Positions 34,571 through 41,640 of a stretch of DNA of 64,000 nucleotides are shown here, in pieces. This stretch comes from Dyadobacter sp. LHD-138 (GTDB lineage: Bacteria > Bacteroidota > Bacteroidia > Cytophagales > Spirosomataceae): contig NZ_JAVFVU010000028.1 of the NCBI RefSeq assembly GCF_030929615.1, forward strand, positions 1 to 64,000. Reading direction: 5' to 3'. The notes beneath the pieces are model-generated. The model had not been told where the DNA came from. It did not search any database and saw only the letters and a list, made by a program, of their open reading frames with translations. The translations under genes were made by a program, and so were the position numbers. Numbering within the stretch: the stretch's first letter is position 1; every line of letters starts with the position of its first letter.

Positions 34571-34623
34571 TTATCACGATTTCTTTTGCTTTCGGCAGCC
34601 GACTGCAAAAGAAATCGTGATAA
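34571..34623 (+). terminator. Very long perfect hairpin after the cupredoxin gene
   Basis: Perfect 19-bp arms (34571-34589 and 34605-34623; inner end CTTTTGC/GCAAAAG, outer end TTATCACG/CGTGATAA) enclose a 15-base loop that itself contains CGGCAGCCG. It begins 7 bp after the stop and ends 33 bp before the sigma factor start. No T-run follows, so it may be a processing or attenuation structure rather than a simple terminator. Confidence 0.6.
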
Positions 34624-34656
34624 GATTTAATAGCACACGAAATAATTTTTGTTAAA

Positions 34657-35304
34657 ATGAAATATTCCGGTCAAGTTTTGCCAGCTTCCCTTTCCGACGA
34701 AGAAATCGTGGTCAGGATATTACATGGCGAAAAAAATCTTTATGAGATTCTGATACGCAAATTCAATTTACGGCTGTTCCGCATCAGCATGTCCATCGTA
34801 AACAACGATATGGAAGCAGAAGATATCATGCAGACGACTTATCTGAATGCCTATCTTCAGTTGCCAAACTTCCAGGGAAATTCCAGTTTCGGCACCTGGC
34901 TGACCAGAATCCTGATTAACGAAAGTCTTTTACATAAAAAACAGAAAATAAGGTCGGAGCGGTTTCTGACTGTCCATGCCGGTAGTGAATTTCACAACGA
35001 AACGCCATTGAAAGGACTTATGAACAATGAATTAAAAATGATGCTCGAAAAGGCGGTCTCCAATCTGCCCGAAAAATACAGGCTTGTATTTGTGATACGC
35101 GAAATCCAGGAGATGAGTATCCAGGAAACGATGCAGGTGCTTGACCTTGCCGAATCCAATGTCAAAGTGCGCCTGAACAGGGCCAAACAGATGTTACGCA
35201 GCGAACTAAGCCATTATTACAAATCCAGTCAGCTTTTTGAGTTCAATCTGCTGCGCTGTGACAGGATTGTAAACCGTGTCCTTGACAAAATAGAAAGCTA
35301 TTAA
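34657..35304 (+). CDS. ECF-type RNA polymerase sigma factor
   Basis: A 215-residue sigma-70 family factor with region 2 (YEILIRKFNLRLFRISMSIVNNDMEAEDIMQTTYLNAYLQL, about residues 27-67) and region 4 (LPEKYRLVFVIREIQEMSIQETMQVLDLAESNVKVRLNRAKQML, about 145-188). No anti-sigma gene is adjacent, unlike the FecI-FecR arrangement. It follows DUF4142-cupredoxin and faces the peroxidase gene, so it may belong to an oxidative or envelope stress circuit; that is inference. A C-terminal tail of about 25 residues extends past region 4. Confidence 0.9.
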   Translation: MKYSGQVLPASLSDEEIVVRILHGEKNLYEILIRKFNLRLFRISMSIVNNDMEAEDIMQTTYLNAYLQLPNFQGNSSFGTWLTRILINESLLHKKQKIRSERFLTVHAGSEFHNETPLKGLMNNELKMMLEKAVSNLPEKYRLVFVIREIQEMSIQETMQVLDLAESNVKVRLNRAKQMLRSELSHYYKSSQLFEFNLLRCDRIVNRVLDKIESY

Positions 35305-35323
35305 ACCCGGGTAATTGTTTAAC

Positions 35324-36511
35324 TCAAAGACCCATCACCTGCAGGCCGCTTGGCACAGAAGCAGGTATGGTTTTGTCGAAAGAATCATCATTGAGCGTAT
35401 TCAAAAATTCGACGATCCGCGAAATATCCTTAAAATTCACATCCATGTGCGTGGCCAGCGTATCCATCTGTGCCGTTTTTACTTTTGGATTCAATATCTT
35501 ACCACCCGCAACATCTTCATAAAACAGCAGCACCTGGTCGAGCGTTTTAAACTTACCGCTGTGCATGTAAGGACTCGTATACCGAAGATTCCGCAGCGAA
35601 GGCGTGCGAAATGCATACTTATTACCAATCCCGGAATCGCTTTCTTTCCGGTTATCCGTGTCGGGGACGCCCAGCGTATGCAGCTTATAGTCGGAAAACA
35701 TAGGTCCGGAATGGCATTTTGCACAGCCTGTGACCAAAAATGAATTCAGTCCGTCCTTTTCACTGGAAGACAAAGCGTTGCTATCTCCCCGCATGTATTG
35801 ATCAAACCGGGTATTGGTGGCGACCAGCGTCCGCTCGTAGGCGGCGATCGCCCTGGATAAATTGACCTGGTTCACCGGCTGCGATTCCCCGGAAAATGCC
35901 TTGGAAAACAACGTTTGATAAGCCGGAATTTTTCGGATCCGCATAATGACCTCATCCAGTATCTTGTCCTCGTGATAGCCATTGCCGCGCATCTCCTCCA
36001 ACGTTTTGATGGGTTCCAATGCCTGCAACTCCAGACTTTTTATTCGTAAATCCCAGAACATCGGAGCCTTTTCCGGGTCATACACTGCCTCATTTTTTAT
36101 GCCATTAAACGCCGTGTTTAGGACACTTTGCGAATTCCGTTTTACGAATGGAATATCGTTGGCGGCAATAAACCTTCTGTTACTGCCGCTCCCTACCCCG
36201 TTGACACCGATTGACGTTTCCATGAATTCGGCATAGTTGAATTCCGGCTGATGACAGGTTGCACAGGAGACATCTTTATTGCCGGAAAGGATAGGATCAA
36301 AAAACAACAACCTGCCCAGCTGCACCTTTTCAGGTGTTGACGGATTGTTCTTCGGCTCCGTTACCTTGACGGGGAGCGCGCCCAAATCAGCAATCGTTTC
36401 TGTTGTTTTAACCCTTTTGCTTTGCAAGGGCTCTTGCCTGTTCCCACATCCGTTGCACAGCAATGCTATCAAAATCAACATTGAGAAATAATACATCTTT
36501 TCAAATGCCAT
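35324..36511 (-). CDS. Di-haem cytochrome c peroxidase (CCP/MauG family)
   Basis: A 395-residue lipoprotein (signal ending LLCNGCGN) with two c-type haem sites, CATCH (about 83-87) and CAKCH (about 263-267), and the family stretch GRLLFFDPILSGNKDVSCATCHQPEF. It reduces hydrogen peroxide in the periplasm with electrons from a small carrier, or acts as a MauG-like oxidase. Three in-frame ATGs (36529, 36511, 36496) are possible; 36511 gives a charged residue before the hydrophobic run. The gene is convergent with the sigma factor across 19 bp. Confidence 0.9.
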   Translation of the reverse strand: MAFEKMYYFSMLILIALLCNGCGNRQEPLQSKRVKTTETIADLGALPVKVTEPKNNPSTPEKVQLGRLLFFDPILSGNKDVSCATCHQPEFNYAEFMETSIGVNGVGSGSNRRFIAANDIPFVKRNSQSVLNTAFNGIKNEAVYDPEKAPMFWDLRIKSLELQALEPIKTLEEMRGNGYHEDKILDEVIMRIRKIPAYQTLFSKAFSGESQPVNQVNLSRAIAAYERTLVATNTRFDQYMRGDSNALSSSEKDGLNSFLVTGCAKCHSGPMFSDYKLHTLGVPDTDNRKESDSGIGNKYAFRTPSLRNLRYTSPYMHSGKFKTLDQVLLFYEDVAGGKILNPKVKTAQMDTLATHMDVNFKDISRIVEFLNTLNDDSFDKTIPASVPSGLQVMGL

Positions 36512-36556
36512 TCCAAAAACAAATCCCATTCCTACTTACTTACTTTTTTGTTAGAC

Positions 36557-36652
36557 TTAAATTGTTTCATCCAAATAACTTTTCAGCACCAGCGCATGAT
36601 TATATCTTGCATCTTTTGCTGCATATAAAATTTCCTCATCCATCAAATCCAT
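36557..36652 (-). CDS. Very small hypothetical protein
   Basis: A 31-codon open frame (MDLMDEEILYAAKDARYNHA, then a short helix ending LDETI) starts 1 base after the stop of the small membrane ORF at 36654-36824. The sequence has helix-like composition, but nothing else supports it. It lies between the peroxidase and AraC genes. Confidence 0.25.
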   Translation of the reverse strand: MDLMDEEILYAAKDARYNHALVLKSYLDETI

Positions 36653-36653
36653 G

Positions 36654-36824
36654 CTACCGATAACCGTTTATTTTGGCTAAACTTTTTACGGAAACCCAAT
36701 CAAGACCAATAGAAAGCGGCACCAGGACGTACAAGCTGTTGGTTACGAATTTCGCCGTAATGGCAGCCACCGGGGCAACGATCCAAATACTGAACAGGTA
36801 TTTTGCCCAAGGAAGTTTATTCAT
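36654..36824 (-). CDS. Small hydrophobic protein, doubtful
   Basis: A 56-residue frame with one or two hydrophobic segments (AKYLFSIWIVAPVAAITAKF, LYVLVPLSIGLDW). The opposite strand is also open over this stretch, so the signal is weak. No family is recognised. The rest of 36530-36960 holds no other candidate. Confidence 0.3.
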   Translation of the reverse strand: MNKLPWAKYLFSIWIVAPVAAITAKFVTNSLYVLVPLSIGLDWVSVKSLAKINGYR

Positions 36825-36960
36825 GATCAGCGCAAATTGGTGTATCAAAGTTAATTCCTAAAAATAGTGATAATATGAACAATTGCCAAAATTGAAACAT
36901 GCTTTTCACCCGGATTTCATTGTAAAATGAGCGCAGTATCGATTTGCCAAAAATAAATAT

Positions 36961-37959
36961 TTAAGGTCCGTTTAATCTGCCGGGAGTAACGGAAAAAACA
37001 TGCTTGAAAGCGCGCGTAAACTTGCTGAGATTATTATAACCCAGCAAATAACCAACCTCGGAAACATTCATTTTTTCTACCAGTAACAATTCCCTGGCCT
37101 TGTGCATCCGGACATTTTTGTAGAATTGGTAATAGGAATGCCCGAACATCTGTTTGAAAAGTGTTTTAAATTTAGTCGGTGACATCGTTGCGCGCTGTGC
37201 CGCTTCACTGATAGGCGGACAGGACTCCTGATAGCTGTCAAGCAGGGAGCGACGTATTTCGTTGAGCTTCAAAACATCGTCTCTATGAATTTCTATCGAC
37301 TGGGTATTGCCCTGGCGTTTTTCTACACGCTGCAGGGTGTGGTAACAAAGTTCAAGGGTGCGGGCATGTATCAGCAGATTGTTGCCCCGGTCACCATGCA
37401 AATGTTTGTCAATTTCTTTTAAAAGATTCAACGCATTGACATCAAGACATTCTACATGGTACACAGGACGGTTTTTATCGACAAAAGATAAAAGCAGCGC
37501 TTGCTGTGTTTCCGGTTGCCGGGTAATAAAATTCCTGATACGTTCGTGCGAGAGGATGATAAAGATCAGGTGGTAGTGAATACCCGGTTGAAATGTATAG
37601 GACGCTGTCAGGAGCGGCGAGCTAAAATACAAACCATTTTCGCTCCCGTAACCAAGATTGAACTGCTGCTGCCCGGTCTCGGTTTCAAGGTACTGCTCAC
37701 TCAGGTTCGACACCAAAACATAATATCCCGGATTTTTCGTGCTTTTACGTTTAAAAATGACGGTCTTATGAAATACCACTTCTATTTTTCTGACCCGCAA
37801 ACCGAGATCTATATCCACCCGGTAGAAATTCCCCTTGCCTATTTCATTGTCAAATGATAAGCTATCTTCGTCAAAAGTAGCTTTCAGCTGGGGCGCCACC
37901 TGAGGAAACCAGTTATCATCATTTTTATAACTGATTGTTAAAGTCTTTGCAGAGGGCAT
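36961..37959 (-). CDS. AraC family transcriptional regulator
   Basis: A 332-residue regulator. The C-terminal AraC domain (about 230-330) has both helix-turn-helix units: SEAAQRATMSPTKFKTLFKQ and MNVSEVGYLLGYNNLSKFTRAFKHV. The N-terminal 220 residues are a beta-rich sensing part without a recognised family and resemble the IcfG/ToxT-like Bacteroidota AraC regulators. It is divergent from the membrane/hydrolase fusion gene across 290 bp, which is its most likely target. Confidence 0.88.
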   Translation of the reverse strand: MPSAKTLTISYKNDDNWFPQVAPQLKATFDEDSLSFDNEIGKGNFYRVDIDLGLRVRKIEVVFHKTVIFKRKSTKNPGYYVLVSNLSEQYLETETGQQQFNLGYGSENGLYFSSPLLTASYTFQPGIHYHLIFIILSHERIRNFITRQPETQQALLLSFVDKNRPVYHVECLDVNALNLLKEIDKHLHGDRGNNLLIHARTLELCYHTLQRVEKRQGNTQSIEIHRDDVLKLNEIRRSLLDSYQESCPPISEAAQRATMSPTKFKTLFKQMFGHSYYQFYKNVRMHKARELLLVEKMNVSEVGYLLGYNNLSKFTRAFKHVFSVTPGRLNGP

Positions 37960-38249
37960 CTTTTAAATGTTTTTCGTTTAAATTCAGGTTTTGTATGATA
38001 CAAGATTATCTGCATAGCCCTATTTTTTGCATGCATACTGTATGAAAAAGCATCGGTTTCCGACTTCTACTTTCTAAGCGCCCCAAAAATCCGGTTTTCG
38101 TAAGATTCGGATTAGTATCCTAAAACTTTTAACAAAATTTTAAAGCATACTGACGATGACATAAAAAGTTTTTTGAACAAAACGAAGTAGATCTCAGTTT
38201 CACTACTTTTTTATGATAAGTATTTCCGGTTTCATTTTAATTAAAAATT

Positions 38250-39713
38250 ATGACCCGAAGCTTCTATTCATCTGCACTATTTTTTACGCTCATATATATC
38301 GGGGTTGCTTTCCTGAAAATCGCCGTCTTTTTCGTGCTTGGCGCGCGGACAGGAGAGTTAAGCTTACTGGGCGGATTGCTTACTTTTGAATTCCTGATTT
38401 CACTGGTATGGTCGCTGATCCTGTTGAAATATTATCATGTTAAAGGCTATGGATTTTCGTTTGCAACGCTGATTGCTTCTATCATAGCCTCATTCCTCGT
38501 TTTGCTTTCGTTAAGTAGCATTCTATCGACCAGGCAACTATCTGATTACTTTATAGTTGCTATATTGGCTTCGATGACCATAAATGTTTTTTATGCGGGA
38601 GGCCTGATCGTTTCCAAAACAGGCGAAAGACCCTGGTTAAGGGTGGCGGGAATCATCTTGCTGCTACAAGGATTGATACTCCTTTTTTCAATGATATGGG
38701 GCTTAAATTCAACCACTTTCATGCAGGGAGGAGCCTTGGCGAAGGTAGAACGATGGGCTTCGCTATCGGCTATTCTCGCCTATGTTTTGTTTGCCATCAA
38801 TTTTGCCCATGAAAAGGCGGCCGCGGAAGATTCGAATAAAATCGGCGAAAAATCTCTGGTAGCGGTAATGGGATTCGTTTCCTTTATCGCTTTATGCGCT
38901 GGTCTTTTTTTCGGTCCGCGACTGGTGACAGAAAGCATGGCATTGCGCAATGGCCCAGAACGGATTGATAAGCATCTGAAAGAGCTTGCCCAGCCATTTG
39001 AAGCTCATGTTTTCTCAAACAGCAAGGGTGAAAGGTTGCCCTATCGATTGTTAAAACCGTTGCATTACGATTCAACAAAAAAATATCCTTTGGTCATTTG
39101 CCTTCACGGAAGTTCAGGATGTGGAAATGATAACATCAAACAGGTGGTCGGGTCTTTAACCGTCCAATTACTCTCTGAGTACAAGAACAGGATTAAATAC
39201 CCAGCTTTTCTTTTGGTTCCTCAATGTCCCCATGAAAGAAGCTGGGGCGGTATACCTGATCTTCCGGCCGTGGACTCATTGGTGTTCGAGACGATGCATG
39301 AATTGGAGCAGAAACTACCCATTGATAAGGACAGGCGCTACATTACGGGAAATTCGCTGGGTGGGTATGGCGTATGGTATTTTATCAATACAAGGCCCGA
39401 TATGTTTGCTGCTGCAATTCCCATTTCAGGAGGAGGAAACCCTGCACTTGCCAAAAACAGTATTGATGTCCCGGTATGGGCCTTTCATGGCGCAAAAGAC
39501 AGGAACGTGTCGGTGATCGGCTCACGTTTAATGATCGACGGTATAAAGAAAATGGGCGGACACCCCCTGTATACAGAGTATCCCGATGCAGCACACGATA
39601 TCAACGAGCGTATCAAAAAAACGCCTGGTCTACTTGACTGGCTATTTGCGCAAAAGTTAAAGGAGAGAACACAGGTCGATATTAAAAATAACCATGTTAA
39701 GGGGATTAAATAG
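38250..39713 (+). CDS. Membrane protein fused to an alpha/beta hydrolase domain
   Basis: A 487-residue two-part protein. Residues 1-230 contain about six or seven hydrophobic helices (for example IYIGVAFLKIAVFFVLGA, and VAVMGFVSFIALCAGLFFG). Residues 255-475 are a PHB-depolymerase/dienelactone-hydrolase-like alpha/beta hydrolase: oxyanion strand YPLVICLHGSSGCGND, nucleophile Ser369 in GNSLGGYG, Asp417 in HGAKDRNVS and His449 in DAAHDIN. The hydrolase would face one side of the inner membrane; topology suggests the periplasm if the helix number is odd. The fusion is unusual. The flanking AraC gene may regulate it. Confidence 0.82.
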   Translation: MTRSFYSSALFFTLIYIGVAFLKIAVFFVLGARTGELSLLGGLLTFEFLISLVWSLILLKYYHVKGYGFSFATLIASIIASFLVLLSLSSILSTRQLSDYFIVAILASMTINVFYAGGLIVSKTGERPWLRVAGIILLLQGLILLFSMIWGLNSTTFMQGGALAKVERWASLSAILAYVLFAINFAHEKAAAEDSNKIGEKSLVAVMGFVSFIALCAGLFFGPRLVTESMALRNGPERIDKHLKELAQPFEAHVFSNSKGERLPYRLLKPLHYDSTKKYPLVICLHGSSGCGNDNIKQVVGSLTVQLLSEYKNRIKYPAFLLVPQCPHERSWGGIPDLPAVDSLVFETMHELEQKLPIDKDRRYITGNSLGGYGVWYFINTRPDMFAAAIPISGGGNPALAKNSIDVPVWAFHGAKDRNVSVIGSRLMIDGIKKMGGHPLYTEYPDAAHDINERIKKTPGLLDWLFAQKLKERTQVDIKNNHVKGIK

Positions 39714-39735
39714 TAATGACTTGGTATTCATTCAT

Positions 39736-39775
39736 AAAGAATCCTCCCGCAGCAGTGCTTCCGGGAGGATTCTTT
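39736..39775. terminator. Bidirectional intrinsic terminator
   Basis: Perfect 14-bp arms AAAGAATCCTCCCG (39736-39749) and CGGGAGGATTCTTT (39762-39775), followed by ATTTT. It sits between the convergent hydrolase-fusion and DUF4136 genes. Confidence 0.88.
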
Positions 39776-39788
39776 ATTTTGTCACGTT

Positions 39789-40334
39789 TTATTTAAGCTT
39801 ATTCAGCAAATCATCTACGGCTTTCACCAGTCTTGCCTGGATTTTCGCCTCTTTCGCCGGAAGAATATTATCTATTGCTCCACGCCAGACCAGCTTGTCC
39901 TGCCGGGTGTCCGATATGCCTAAAAAGAGTGTACCCGCTTTGTATTTACCAACAGGCACTTCCTCACTTTTCCAGGAATAACGCCGCTGTCCCGTGTAGC
40001 GCGGTAAACCGTCTGTCCGAAAATCGGTTTGTCTTGTCTGCACTTTATCTTCCATCAGGGCCGAAAGATTGATAATTAAAGCGGGATCCTGACTTTCTTG
40101 CAGCCCTTTGGAAACTAAATTATCCGCAATGGCTTTCTTGATAAGCGCTATATTTTTCAAAAACGGTTCGGGGAGACTGTCTCCATCCGCCATCTTGGGT
40201 TGAAATCCAAAAGTACTATAATCTCCGATCGCGAAATCCGCTTCCTTTGATATTTTCGGGCTATGGTATCCTGTACTGCAGCTTGCAAGAAATAAAGCGC
40301 ATGCAAGAATGGAATATTTTATGTGTCTGATCAT
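39789..40334 (-). CDS. DUF4136 family lipoprotein
   Basis: A 181-residue lipoprotein with signal MIRHIKYSILACALFLASC followed by the acylated Cys. The mature part matches DUF4136: an early AIGDYSTFGFQP strand, a central IADNLVSKGLQESQDPALIINLSA helix-strand pair and a final LVWRGAIDNILPAKEAK segment. The function is unknown. It lies 27 bp after a second DUF4136 gene on the same strand; the two are diverged paralogues in one operon. Confidence 0.87.
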   Translation of the reverse strand: MIRHIKYSILACALFLASCSTGYHSPKISKEADFAIGDYSTFGFQPKMADGDSLPEPFLKNIALIKKAIADNLVSKGLQESQDPALIINLSALMEDKVQTRQTDFRTDGLPRYTGQRRYSWKSEEVPVGKYKAGTLFLGISDTRQDKLVWRGAIDNILPAKEAKIQARLVKAVDDLLNKLK

Positions 40335-40361
40335 TTTTCTGTCCAATTTAAATCACCTGTT

Positions 40362-40925
40362 TTATATGCTGGCTGACTCCGGAAATGTCTCAAGGATTTC
40401 GAGTACCAGGTTTTTCAACTTTTCATCTGCATTGTCTTTTTTACCCGCAGGTTTTACCTCTCCGGATAGCCATCCCTGCCAGATCATACGATCTGTCCCT
40501 TTCTGATAGATATTGACAATTAATCTGCTTTCCTGATAGTTGTAGGTTGAAATATCATTGCCCGGCGTATTCCACCAGCGTCTGTATGGATAATAGTTAT
40601 TGCCACCGCGCACCTCCTGGCGATCTTTAACATCCACTGTAAAACGGACTACAATCTCGGGATTCAGCTCATCCACAACGTAACCTTTCTTTTCCATGGC
40701 TTGGGTAACGCCCGCTGTCATTCTTCTCTGATTAAGTTCACTTCCCAGCACGGGATCTTTGGCTATTTCCTTTTCAGCCTCCACCTTAAATGTGCTGAAA
40801 CTTTTCAGGTTGACAGATTCATCGCGGTCATAACCAATCTGGGGGGCACGACTGCAAGCGGCAGTCACCACCATGATCATTGCCATGGCTCCCAAAAACT
40901 TCAATTTCATTAATGTATTTCTCAT
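40362..40925 (-). CDS. DUF4136 family lipoprotein (paralogue)
   Basis: A 187-residue lipoprotein with signal ending VVTAACSRA. DUF4136 features: SVNLKSFSTFKVEAEKEI near residues 37-54, VTQAMEKKGYVVDELNPEIVVRF and RMIWQGWLSGEVKP near the end. It precedes the other DUF4136 gene in an operon of two. In this family pairs are common in Bacteroidota, anchored to the outer membrane. Its promoter should lie in the 180 bp upstream, where no clear -7 element was found. Confidence 0.87.
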   Translation of the reverse strand: MRNTLMKLKFLGAMAMIMVVTAACSRAPQIGYDRDESVNLKSFSTFKVEAEKEIAKDPVLGSELNQRRMTAGVTQAMEKKGYVVDELNPEIVVRFTVDVKDRQEVRGGNNYYPYRRWWNTPGNDISTYNYQESRLIVNIYQKGTDRMIWQGWLSGEVKPAGKKDNADEKLKNLVLEILETFPESASI

Positions 40926-41107
40926 GTTTCTTAGGTATTTAGAAATATGCCCTGCCTCAGACTGAATGATATAAATCAGTGTTTCCTTTGTCAGGGCTAA
41001 ATTTATTTTAACATGACAAAGGTACCTTATCCCAGATCAGCCTTGTTAGCCCGGAACGACGGGGCGATATCCCGAAAAGACATTAATACCAATACATTAA
41101 TTTTATT

Positions 41108-41404
41108 TTATAGATAAACCAGATCCGGGTGTTTTCGAAAACTTGTCCGTCTGCCACGGAATCCCATCGACAGCATATCTAAATGCCCCCATTCTGGTGT
41201 AGTTGTAAATACTTGCTTCAACAGACATTTCAAGATCCGGATTGCTTTAATAAGAAACCAGGCCCGCCTTTTAAAGGATCCCATTTTGAAGGTTATGTGG
41301 TTTCTGATCACATGATAATTACTGCCTCCATTCATCATTTTATTAAAATTAACCAGGTTATCCGGGCTTTGCGCGGCATAAATGGTCATCATATCTTGCT
41401 TCAT
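41108..41404 (-). CDS. Hypothetical small protein
   Basis: A 98-residue ATG-started frame without a recognised family (begins MKQDMMTIYAAQSPDNLVNF). It is basic with a mixed helix pattern. A strong inverted repeat (41427-41467) lies 23 bp before its start, the position expected for an operator, which gives mild support. An overlapping frame exists on the other strand, so the call is tentative. If it is not real, 40926-41640 is a 715-bp intergenic stretch with only the two hairpins listed here. Confidence 0.35.
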   Translation of the reverse strand: MKQDMMTIYAAQSPDNLVNFNKMMNGGSNYHVIRNHITFKMGSFKRRAWFLIKAIRILKCLLKQVFTTTPEWGHLDMLSMGFRGRRTSFRKHPDLVYL

Positions 41405-41426
41405 GGTCTAATGATTTACCTTAAAC

Positions 41427-41467
41427 GTTACACGGTATTATTTAAAAACTAAACAATACCGTGTAAC
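41427..41467. promoter_or_regulatory. 13-bp inverted repeat, possible operator
   Basis: Perfect arms GTTACACGGTATT (41427-41439) and AATACCGTGTAAC (41455-41467) around a 15-base AT-rich spacer. There is no T-run on either side, so an operator is more likely than a terminator. Confidence 0.55.
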
Positions 41468-41586
41468 TATATACGACCAAATAAATGGGATGGTCAAAGA
41501 ATCGGTTTGACCATCACATTCGGTGGTTACAACCAATCGCCCATACCAGAAGCGAAGCCGGACCCCTGACTTTTGGGTTTCATTAC

Positions 41587-41628
41587 AAGGCTGATTCCCG
41601 GCACGCGTAAGCACCGGTAATCAGCCTT
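41587..41628. terminator. Hairpin after the ABC permease gene
   Basis: Fifteen-base arms with one mismatch (AAGGCTGATTCCCGG at 41587-41601, CCGGTAATCAGCCTT at 41614-41628) lie 12 bp past the permease stop. A T-run follows only on the + strand. Confidence 0.65.
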
Positions 41629-41640
41629 ATTTTTAAGTAG

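Noticed and set aside
34571..34623. Hairpin as a CRISPR repeat or attachment site
   Set aside because: Single copy with no spacer series, no integrase nearby.
41183..41452. Plus-strand frame opposite the possible small gene
   Set aside because: It covers the same stretch in the other direction and runs into the inverted repeat; no family features.
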